Source: a bacterium (GTDB taxonomy: Bacteria; JALSQH01). Taken from it: DNA of 13,769 nt. How positions within the stretch are numbered: the stretch's first letter is position 1; every line of letters starts with the position of its first letter. The DNA lies in assembly GCA_026985515.1 (NCBI GenBank), contig JALSQH010000104.1, positions 1 through 13,769 of the forward strand, given 5' to 3'. The notes under the pieces are model-generated. The model was not told where the DNA came from. It saw only the letters and a list, made by a program, of their open reading frames with translations, and did not search any database. Made by a program: the position numbers and the translations under genes. Below, in pieces: positions 7,605-13,769 of this stretch.

Positions 7605-8702
7605 ATGGATTTAAAAGAGATCTCTGCTAATCCGGAAAAGTACAAAACAATCTGGCGAATTGTTAATTTCATCGAGAGAATCACACTTGGACCTCTCACC
7701 ATTCCCATTGAAACACCCAATGAAGTGGTCTGGATGTGGGAAAAGTCAACTCTCATCAGATACCTCTCTCCCACAAGGAGGATCAGGTTCAGAACCCCGG
7801 TACTTATAGTGCCTCCTCTCATGGTGAAGCCAACAATCTTTGATCTGAGACCCGGTCATTCTATGGTTGCGTTTCTGGTAAATTATGGTTTCAACCTTTT
7901 CATGGTGGATTTTGGTATTCCGAGGAGACACGACAGGTACATAAGTGTTGATCACTATGTAACAGAATTTATTCCGGAGGCCATAAAAAAAATTGTGGAA
8001 TTAACCGGGGAAAAAGAGGTGAGTCTGATAGGCTGGAGCATGGGTGGAATAATGAGCCTTCTCTACACAGCCATTTTCGAAAACCTCCATGTCAGGAATC
8101 TGGTAACCATTGGTTCTCCGGTAGATTACGGCAAAATGTTTCCCTTTAACATTCTCGCGAGATTGATAGAGCTACCCGGAGTGAAGAAGGGAATAGACCT
8201 GATGGGGAATATTCCACCCTTCATTACCAAAAATGGCTTCAGAATACTCACTCCGCTGAAAAATATTCAGAGATACATAACCCTTGTGGATCATTACTGG
8301 GACAGAGAATGGGTGGCTGCATATGAAACGATAAATGACTGGATAGAAGATTTTATTCCTTACCCGGGTGAAGCTTTCAAGCAGTTTGTCAGTGAATTTA
8401 TAAAGGATGACAAGTTGCGCAAAGGTCAATTAAAAATTGGCAACAGATATGTTGATCTCTCTAAAATAAGAGTTAACGTTTTATCTTTCGTGGGAACAAC
8501 TGACATAATAGCCCCGAAACCATCGGTGGAGGCAATTAAAAAATTTTTACCTCACAGCAAAGTGGAATTAAAATATGTTCCTCTTGGACATATAGGCCTT
8601 GTGGCTGGTTCAGAAGCACCGGAACTGGTGTGGAAACCGATGGCGGAATGGCTTGCATCACATTCAGAGGAAATAAAAAGTGCTGAGGAAACTGGAAACT
8701 GA
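7605..8702 (+). CDS. PhaC-like alpha/beta hydrolase with Ser nucleophile
   Basis: Alpha/beta hydrolase closely resembling class III polyhydroxyalkanoate synthase PhaC. Family-like stretches include PPLMVKPTIFDLRPG, VDFGIPRRHDRYISVDHYV and the C-terminal GHIGLVAGS. From the ATG at 7605 it is 365 aa, the usual class III size. The triad reads Ser145 (in GWSMGG), Asp300 (GTTDIIAP) and His329 (PLGHIG). As recalled, the A. vinosum PhaC triad is Cys149, Asp302 and His331, so the order and spacing match but the nucleophile is Ser, not Cys. That favours a hydrolase, thioesterase or depolymerase over a polymerising enzyme. No phaE partner lies nearby. A TTG at 7584 would add seven residues; I prefer the ATG, with GGAAAGAG upstream. 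It starts a four-gene run, and its end overlaps the exonuclease gene by 23 bases. The PHA synthase-like fold is confident; the reaction is not. Confidence 0.85.
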   Translation: MDLKEISANPEKYKTIWRIVNFIERITLGPLTIPIETPNEVVWMWEKSTLIRYLSPTRRIRFRTPVLIVPPLMVKPTIFDLRPGHSMVAFLVNYGFNLFMVDFGIPRRHDRYISVDHYVTEFIPEAIKKIVELTGEKEVSLIGWSMGGIMSLLYTAIFENLHVRNLVTIGSPVDYGKMFPFNILARLIELPGVKKGIDLMGNIPPFITKNGFRILTPLKNIQRYITLVDHYWDREWVAAYETINDWIEDFIPYPGEAFKQFVSEFIKDDKLRKGQLKIGNRYVDLSKIRVNVLSFVGTTDIIAPKPSVEAIKKFLPHSKVELKYVPLGHIGLVAGSEAPELVWKPMAEWLASHSEEIKSAEETGN

Positions 8703-9405
8703 ACTTTTAAAGAACAGAAGAAGTTCTGAAGAGATCCTGAGGGATTTTTTCAAAATAAAGAATCTTACAGGTAGAGCTGAGGAGCTCCTGGATGGAATCC
8801 TGAGAAATCTTGGATTCAAAAAAGGTGAAGATGGTCTGTGGAGTTACGAGCCTGTAATTCCCCGGGATGAATTTGTTGTGGTTGATGTTGAAACCACAGG
8901 TCTCAGTTTTGAAAAGGGGGCAAGGATCATTGAAATAGGAATGGTTGAAGTTAAGAGAGGTGAAATTGTAAGAACCTATTCCCAGCTCATTAACCCCGGT
9001 GTCAGAATACCACCAAAAATCACATCCATCACAGGGATAAACAATGAAAAACTCCTGGGAAAACCCTCCTTTGAAGAGGTTGCACCAGACATTCTTGATT
9101 TCATTTCAAACAGATATATGGTGGCGCACAATTTCCCCTTCGACTACTCCTTTTTAAAAGGTGAGTTTGCAAGAATAGGGGTGGAATTCCCTCAACGTGG
9201 CATCTGTACGCTTCAAATTTCACGAAAACTTCTGGGACTCAGAAGAAATGATCTTGATTCTCTTGCAAGCTACTTCAACCTCTCCTTCATAAGCAGGCAC
9301 AGGGCTCTGGGTGATGCCCTTGTCACTGCTGAAGTTTTTCTGAGATTACAGGAAATTGTACCGGGAGATATAATTGAGTTCTGTGAGAATGAATGTAGAT
9401 TTTGA
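8680..9405 (+). CDS. DEDDh 3'-5' exonuclease, DnaQ/PolC-epsilon type
   Basis: Stand-alone exonuclease of the DnaQ-like (DEDDh) superfamily. Exo I is VVVDVETTGL (Asp69, Glu71), Exo II is HNFPFDYSFL (Asp155), and Exo III has HRALGDA (His207 and Asp212, the H-x4-D pattern). All five catalytic residues are present, so activity on DNA or RNA 3' ends is expected; it could be a proofreading subunit, a repair nuclease or an RNase. A ~60-residue N-terminal extension precedes the nuclease fold and looks helical and charged (SSEEILRDFF, GRAEELLDGILRNLGF). The length is 241 aa. The GTG at 8680 is favoured because AGAGG at 8666-8670 stands nine bases upstream. It overlaps the PhaC-like gene by 23 bases and glcD by 17, so it is probably co-translated with them, although a nuclease has no obvious metabolic link to those enzymes. 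The fold is certain; the cellular role is open. Confidence 0.88.
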   Translation: MLRKLETELLKNRRSSEEILRDFFKIKNLTGRAEELLDGILRNLGFKKGEDGLWSYEPVIPRDEFVVVDVETTGLSFEKGARIIEIGMVEVKRGEIVRTYSQLINPGVRIPPKITSITGINNEKLLGKPSFEEVAPDILDFISNRYMVAHNFPFDYSFLKGEFARIGVEFPQRGICTLQISRKLLGLRRNDLDSLASYFNLSFISRHRALGDALVTAEVFLRLQEIVPGDIIEFCENECRF

Positions 9406-10759
9406 ATCACTCCTGAGAAATCTGAGAAATATCCTTCCACCTGAAAGAATCTCCACCAGACAGGCAGAAAGGTATCTTTACTCCTACGATGCCACTGCTC
9501 TGGAATTCTACCCAGATATTGTGGTCTTTCCCACAAACAGAGAAGAAGTTGTGGGAATTGTTAAACTTGCCGGTAAGTATGGGATTCCCATTGTTCCCAG
9601 AGGTGCAGGAAGTGGTATGAGTGGAGGAGCTCTTCCCGTGGAGGGAGGAATTGTTCTTTCCTTCGAAAAGATGAACAGAATCAAAGAGATAAACACCATA
9701 AATCACTATGCTGTGGTGGAGCCGGGTGTTATAACTTCCGTTCTGCACAGGGAAGTGGAAAAAGTGGGTCTTTTCTATCCTCCAGATCCTGCGAGCAGAA
9801 ATTTCTCTTCCATCGGAGGTAACGTTGCAGAAAACGCAGGGGGTCTCAGAGCAGTCAAGTATGGAGTGACAAGGGATTATGTTATGGCTCTGGAAGTGGT
9901 TCTTCCCGATGGGACAGTTATTCATACAGGAAGCAAAACCATAAAAGATGTCGCAGGTTATGATTTAACCAGGTTGCTGGTGGGTTCTGAGGGAACACTG
10001 GGTATCATTACAGAGATAACCTTAAAACTCATTCCTCTTCCCCGATGGAAAGAAACCTTCCTTGCCCAATTCTCAACACCTGAGGATGCCATTTCTCTTG
10101 TTCCCGAAATACTTTCCATTGGTCTTCCCTCAACTCTTGAATTTATTGATGGTTTCTCCCTCAGAGCAGTTGAGAGCTATCTTGGTGTGAATTTTCCGGG
10201 AACAGAGGGGGTTCTTCTCATTGAAAATATGGGCAACAGAGGGGAAGTTGAGCACTGGGCAGGGGAGCTGAAAAACTTTTTTGAGAAAAGGAATGTTAAA
10301 TTTCTGCGTGCCGAAAATGAGGAACAGAGAGAGAAATTCTGGAAAATAAGGAGATCAATTTCCGCTTCCCTTTCAAAAATCAAACCAAACAGATTCAACG
10401 AAGATGTGGTTGTAAAAAGAAGCGACCTGAAAAGGTTAATTGCCGAATCATACAGGATAGCGAAAAAACACAACATTTTAGTGGCAGATTTTGGCCATGC
10501 GGGGGATGGTAATATCCACGTTAACTACCTTCATGACAGAAAAGATGAAAATGAGAGGAGAAGAGCGTGGAGGGCAACTGAGGAGATGGTGGAAGAGGTG
10601 ATTAAAATGGGCGGGACAGTTTCAGGGGAGCATGGAATTGGAATTATGAAAAAGGAACTTCTCAGAAAGCAGTTCACAGAAGAAGAAATTGAATTGATGA
10701 AGAAAATAAAAAGGGCCTTTGATCCCGATAATATTCTGAATCCAGGCAAAATTTTCTGA
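9389..10759 (+). CDS. glcD: GlcD-type FAD-linked 2-hydroxy-acid dehydrogenase
   Basis: FAD-dependent oxidoreductase of the GlcD / D-lactate dehydrogenase family, oxidising glycolate, D-lactate or a similar 2-hydroxy acid. In TTG-based numbering (subtract 5 for the ATG at 9389) the PCMH FAD-binding domain shows PRGAGSGMSGGA at 75-86, IGGNVAENAGG at 147-157, KDVAGYDLTRLLVG at 191-204 and GSEGTLG at 204-210. The FAD-oxidase C-terminal domain has NEDVVV at 342, GHAGDGNIH at 374-382, GEHGIG at 418-423 and the typical NPGKIF end. The ATG start gives 456 aa, the normal length. A TTG at 9374 has the better Shine-Dalgarno (GGGAG at 9363-9367) and cannot be excluded. It overlaps the exonuclease gene and shares one base with glcF (TGATG), so the two enzyme subunits are very probably translationally coupled. 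The family is clear; the exact substrate cannot be read from sequence. Confidence 0.9.
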   Translation: MNVDFESLLRNLRNILPPERISTRQAERYLYSYDATALEFYPDIVVFPTNREEVVGIVKLAGKYGIPIVPRGAGSGMSGGALPVEGGIVLSFEKMNRIKEINTINHYAVVEPGVITSVLHREVEKVGLFYPPDPASRNFSSIGGNVAENAGGLRAVKYGVTRDYVMALEVVLPDGTVIHTGSKTIKDVAGYDLTRLLVGSEGTLGIITEITLKLIPLPRWKETFLAQFSTPEDAISLVPEILSIGLPSTLEFIDGFSLRAVESYLGVNFPGTEGVLLIENMGNRGEVEHWAGELKNFFEKRNVKFLRAENEEQREKFWKIRRSISASLSKIKPNRFNEDVVVKRSDLKRLIAESYRIAKKHNILVADFGHAGDGNIHVNYLHDRKDENERRRAWRATEEMVEEVIKMGGTVSGEHGIGIMKKELLRKQFTEEEIELMKKIKRAFDPDNILNPGKIF

Positions 10760-12003
10760 TGAATCGAGAGTTAATCGTAAAACAGATCGAAAGGGAAGTT
10801 TCAAAGTGTGCCAGATGCGGTGCATGCAGGCATCTATGCCCCGTTTATTCTGAAGAAAACATGGAGAAAACCTCTCCCCGGGGGAAGAACTCTCTTCTCA
10901 TGCTCTTTCTGAAAGAGGGTGGGTCAGTAGATGAGATGGGAAAGATTCTTGAATCATGTACTGTTTGTGAAGCCTGCGTGGAGGGTTGCCCCAATGAGGT
11001 ACATACATACAAAATCGTGCTTCTGGGAAGGTCACTTGTGGAGAAAAGCAAACTTGAGAAAGAAGCATACGCAATATTCAACAGAAATTCACTGTTGAAA
11101 ACAGGTGAAAGGGTTATTTCCGTTCTTCAAAGTAAGCTGATGATAAAGGAGGGGGATCTGTACAGATTGAGGTGGAGAATTGGAGGGATTGACAAATACC
11201 TTCCTCAAATTCCTGATAAGGATTTTTTCAGTTACTACTCAGAACTGCCGGATCAGGGTAAATTTGAAAAAAAAGTCCTCTTTTTCACAGGCTGTCTCAT
11301 AAGGTATCTATATCCCCTGACAGGGGTTCATCTCGTTGAAATTATGAATCATTATGGGTGGGGGGTGATTGCACCAGAGGAACAGATTTGCTGTGGATTG
11401 CCCGCCCTTTCCAGTGGATTCATGGATGAGTTTCTGGAATCCATGGAACACAATGTGAGGCTCTTTAACAGATATAAGATAAATCATATCATCTCTGCCT
11501 GCGGCTCATGTGAAAATACCCTTAAAAATTATTACAGGGAATTTGCAGAATTCTCCACACTTTCTGCTGAAGAGATAAGGGTTTTTTCGGAGAGGATTAT
11601 GGATGTTTCAGAATTTATGCTTCAGGTTATTGGTGTGGATAGAGACATTTTTCCCTCTCCCGAAAAGGTTACCTATCATGATTCCTGCCATCTTAACAGG
11701 GGAATAGGGGTGAGAGAAGCTCCCCGTGCTTTGTTGAGAAATGCAGGAAGATTCGTGGAGATGAGGGAAGCAGATGTATGCTGCGGTTTTGGAGGGTCAT
11801 TTTCAGTAAAGCAGTATGAGACTTCACAGAAGATACTGCAGAGGAAGATGAGAAATGTGGAGGAAACGGGAGCAGAGTATCTTGTGGCTGAGTGCCCTGG
11901 ATGTATTCTCCAGTTGAACGAAGGTAAGGAGAAGTATCTCAGTGGGGAACTGAAAGTCAGGCATCTGGTTGATTATATCTATGAAAAGTTGTTTTTGAAG
12001 TAG
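10759..12003 (+). CDS. glcF: GlcF-type iron-sulfur subunit with two CCG domains
   Basis: Iron-sulfur partner of the preceding flavoprotein, expected to pass electrons from the FAD subunit towards the quinone pool or another carrier. Two ferredoxin-type 4Fe-4S motifs lie near the N-terminus: Cys17, 20, 23, 27 and Cys67, 70, 73, 77. Two cysteine-rich CCG domains follow: Cys179, CC211-212, Cys248 and Cys251, then Cys310, CC341-342, Cys379 and Cys382. All are complete. The length of 414 aa fits GlcF and related LldE/GlpC/HdrD-like proteins. The ATG at 10759 overlaps the glcD stop by one base. No membrane helix is seen, so membrane attachment would be peripheral or through another protein. No GlcE gene lies in the window; GlcE would be the third subunit in E. 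coli. It is the last gene of the operon, ending 39 bases before the convergent gene. The assignment is strong; the physiological acceptor is inferred. Confidence 0.9.
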   Translation: MNRELIVKQIEREVSKCARCGACRHLCPVYSEENMEKTSPRGKNSLLMLFLKEGGSVDEMGKILESCTVCEACVEGCPNEVHTYKIVLLGRSLVEKSKLEKEAYAIFNRNSLLKTGERVISVLQSKLMIKEGDLYRLRWRIGGIDKYLPQIPDKDFFSYYSELPDQGKFEKKVLFFTGCLIRYLYPLTGVHLVEIMNHYGWGVIAPEEQICCGLPALSSGFMDEFLESMEHNVRLFNRYKINHIISACGSCENTLKNYYREFAEFSTLSAEEIRVFSERIMDVSEFMLQVIGVDRDIFPSPEKVTYHDSCHLNRGIGVREAPRALLRNAGRFVEMREADVCCGFGGSFSVKQYETSQKILQRKMRNVEETGAEYLVAECPGCILQLNEGKEKYLSGELKVRHLVDYIYEKLFLK

Positions 12004-12009
12004 GAAGCA

Positions 12010-12030
12010 GGTCTGCGGCGGGACCGTTTT
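12010..12030. terminator. Possible weak terminator between convergent genes
   Basis: The 39-base gap between the glcF stop and the stop of the minus-strand gene contains GGTC (12010-12013) and GACC (12022-12025), which can pair around an eight-base GC-rich loop and are followed by GTTTT at 12026-12030. The stem is only four pairs and the T-run is short, so this is a weak intrinsic terminator at best for the plus-strand operon. Nothing better is visible here. Confidence 0.25.
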
Positions 12031-12042
12031 CCTCCTCCGTCT

Positions 12043-13769
12043 CTACCTGAAAAGGGCTCTGTAGATTCCTCCTCCACAGAGATAGTAAATGGAGTTATAG
12101 CCACTCCCAGTTATCACAGAGGGGTAACTTCCACAATCTCCATTAGAATCAACCTGTGCAAAATACCACCTTCCACCGATATATCTGCCAAGGTAGAGGT
12201 CTCCTCCAGTAAGCTCTCTGAACACAACAAATTTCAAATCATCACTCTCATTAAAATCAACCGGTTTTAATTCACCGAAATAGTTACCACTGTTAATCTG
12301 ATTTCCAGATGTGTCAACCCTGACCCAGTTTATCCCCTCGTTGTTGTAAAATATATCCACGACCTCACCAGATATCTTCCCATAAATAGAAGGAGAGTAG
12401 GATGTCATTATTGTAGACCACAGATCCTTCACCGTAACTTCCGTGGCAGAACTCAAATATACAAGACCAACATCACCATACACCCTGCCATCTTTCGTGT
12501 AAATTCTGCTGACAATCGCTTTTCCATCATCACATGCTATCCTGAATCTATTCCCCGATCCAATCATTTCAGTCATCATCTTACTGTCCCCTCCCTGTGA
12601 AACGCTGGTAATTACTCCTGCATAAAGAATTCCGTCACTTAAGTATGTAAGAAAAATCCCCCGTCCAACGCAGATCCTTCCATCATCACCCTTCACACCA
12701 GGATCAATGGTTGAGTGGGAGGAAAAGTCTGGGTCAGTTTTCAAAATATGGAGAGTTTGACTTTCATCTTTTGTCAGAATGTAAATATTTTCTCCATCTG
12801 AAGCCATATGAAGGATAGAGGTATCTGAAGTAACCACACTGCCGGCAGAAAGGGAGACAATACTTTTCATACCTCTGAGGTCGTCTGTGAGGGCAAAATC
12901 ACTGGATGAGGTTGTTACCACATCTAAATATGTGTAATAATCTGTCTGGATCAGGGGCTTCATTAACCAGGAATTTTCCCATCGGAGCATATATAGAGAG
13001 GAGTTCCATGAATCCTGAAAAGTCACAAAAGTTACACCATCAGAATAAATTGCGTCAAGAGATAAAGGTGTGGAACTTGAAATCGGGTAAAGATTCACAC
13101 CATCAGTTCCAAATTTTCCATAAACAATTGAGGGTGTCTCACCAGAGGGGTAAAACCCGGCAAACTCATCCTTTCTCACAAAAACTGGGAATGTCAGATA
13201 ATCTGCAACTACATAATCTGTTACCTCTCCATCAAAAGTTTCTGAGGCAAGGGAAACAAAAGGACCATTTATCCTCTGATAAAGAATTCTCCATCCCTCA
13301 GCCGCAACTGTCAGTGCAATTGAGTAACCACCTTCGGAACTTCTCAAAATACTCTCTGTTGTATCAGTTATATCTGCCAGATAGAGGCGATTGTTTGAGA
13401 AGACATGATATATCTCGTTGTCATAGCATGTAAAATCAAACTCCTCCGCTCCCTGTATCTCCTCCACTTCGTAACTCATGTCTTCATAAGCTCTGTAGAG
13501 ATATGATGAATTATCTCCGTTTAAAATAAGGGCAACATGGTCGGTACATGAGGAAAGTTTCCCTTTATTCCACTCCCCATCAATTCTCAATTTATCTATA
13601 ACGCTACCATTAAAATCCAGTTTAAGTAACTCTGTCACATCACCACCAAGTAAAACCCAGATATAATTAATGCTCTTTGCCAGAGAGAAAAAGGATGGAT
13701 TGGAAAATCTGGTCAAAATCTTTCTCATCTCGAGATTTCCATTGTAATCTCTTCTTTCCATAACCACCC
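12043..13769 (-). CDS. C-terminal part of a large propeller-like, probably exported protein (partial)
   Basis: This open frame runs off the right edge; the GTG at 13767 is merely the first possible start inside the window, so the true N-terminus and any signal peptide lie outside. The visible ~574 aa are not recognised. The segment is rich in Ser, Thr, Tyr, Gly and Asp. It shows repeated strand-turn units such as SSYLYRAYED, NRLYLADITD, SLYMLRWENS, ENIYILTKDE and GDLYLGRYIGGRW, of the kind seen in beta-propeller or WD/NHL-like folds. No catalytic motif or membrane helix is seen. The end, with CGSYPSV and YYLCGGGIYRALF, contains a Cys pair that could form a disulfide, which would suit export. 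Composition resembles the lipoprotein gene at 4599-7568, but no clear shared repeat is seen. It is transcribed towards glcF. The coding call is secure from its length and clean frame; the function is unknown. Confidence 0.7.
   Translation of the reverse strand, partial: VVMERRDYNGNLEMRKILTRFSNPSFFSLAKSINYIWVLLGGDVTELLKLDFNGSVIDKLRIDGEWNKGKLSSCTDHVALILNGDNSSYLYRAYEDMSYEVEEIQGAEEFDFTCYDNEIYHVFSNNRLYLADITDTTESILRSSEGGYSIALTVAAEGWRILYQRINGPFVSLASETFDGEVTDYVVADYLTFPVFVRKDEFAGFYPSGETPSIVYGKFGTDGVNLYPISSSTPLSLDAIYSDGVTFVTFQDSWNSSLYMLRWENSWLMKPLIQTDYYTYLDVVTTSSSDFALTDDLRGMKSIVSLSAGSVVTSDTSILHMASDGENIYILTKDESQTLHILKTDPDFSSHSTIDPGVKGDDGRICVGRGIFLTYLSDGILYAGVITSVSQGGDSKMMTEMIGSGNRFRIACDDGKAIVSRIYTKDGRVYGDVGLVYLSSATEVTVKDLWSTIMTSYSPSIYGKISGEVVDIFYNNEGINWVRVDTSGNQINSGNYFGELKPVDFNESDDLKFVVFRELTGGDLYLGRYIGGRWYFAQVDSNGDCGSYPSVITGSGYNSIYYLCGGGIYRALFR

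Noticed and set aside
9407-9925. 172-aa open frame on the minus strand inside glcD
   Set aside because: It is a shadow of the FAD-binding domain, with no motif and no start signal.
12906-13433. 175-aa open frame on the plus strand
   Set aside because: It is antisense to the long minus-strand gene. Its translation is rich in His, Gln and Leu, a typical shadow, and it has no ribosome-binding site or known motif.
1-13769. CRISPR arrays, tRNA/rRNA genes, insertion sequences, toxin-antitoxin or defence genes
   Set aside because: No regularly spaced repeats, tRNA cloverleaf sequences, transposase motifs or terminal inverted repeats were seen on reading the window; the DEDDh exonuclease alone is not enough to claim a defence system.

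Overview
The window reads as chromosomal DNA from a Gram-negative bacterium of moderate, fairly low GC (roughly 40-45% by eye). The Gram-negative call rests on a large exported lipoprotein and on a soluble CorC/YbeX-type protein sitting next to YbeZ/PhoH and YbeY. The order phoH, 7TM-HD gene, ybeY, corC resembles what is known from Deltaproteobacteria-like and some deep-branching lineages. The Glu/Lys/Ile-rich proteins and purine-rich coding strands would suit a thermophile. The taxonomic placement is inference only.

Positions 86-4621 (+) form a tight four-gene RNA/ribosome-maintenance operon: the PhoH/YbeZ ATPase, a PgpH-type seven-transmembrane HD phosphodiesterase, the endoribonuclease YbeY, and a CorC/YbeX CBS-domain protein. 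The genes abut or overlap throughout. corC meets the next gene tail to tail, with a 23-base overlap.

Positions 4599-7568 (-) encode a ~990-residue exported protein, probably a lipoprotein. It has bacterial Ig-like modules followed by FG-GAP/VCBS-type calcium-binding-like motifs. It diverges from the next operon across only 36 bases, where apparent promoters on the two strands share one AT-rich core. The lipoprotein mRNA may be leaderless.

Positions 7605-12003 (+) form a second operon of four overlapping genes: a class III PhaC-like alpha/beta hydrolase with serine in place of the synthase cysteine, a stand-alone DEDDh exonuclease, a GlcD-type FAD dehydrogenase and a GlcF-type iron-sulfur/CCG-domain protein. 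The last two would form a membrane-linked 2-hydroxy-acid oxidising complex lacking GlcE. A shared metabolic role with the PhaC-like enzyme is possible but unproven.

Positions 12043-13769 (-) hold the C-terminal part of a further large, Ser/Thr/Tyr-rich, probably exported protein with propeller-like repeats. It converges on glcF across a 39-base gap and runs off the right edge.

There is no gene-free stretch over 300 bases. I saw no RNA genes, insertion sequences, CRISPR arrays or attachment sites. I found no clear defence or otherwise wholly novel system. The most unusual items are the Ser-for-Cys PhaC homologue with its odd operon partners, the compact divergent promoter, and the two large surface-type proteins.
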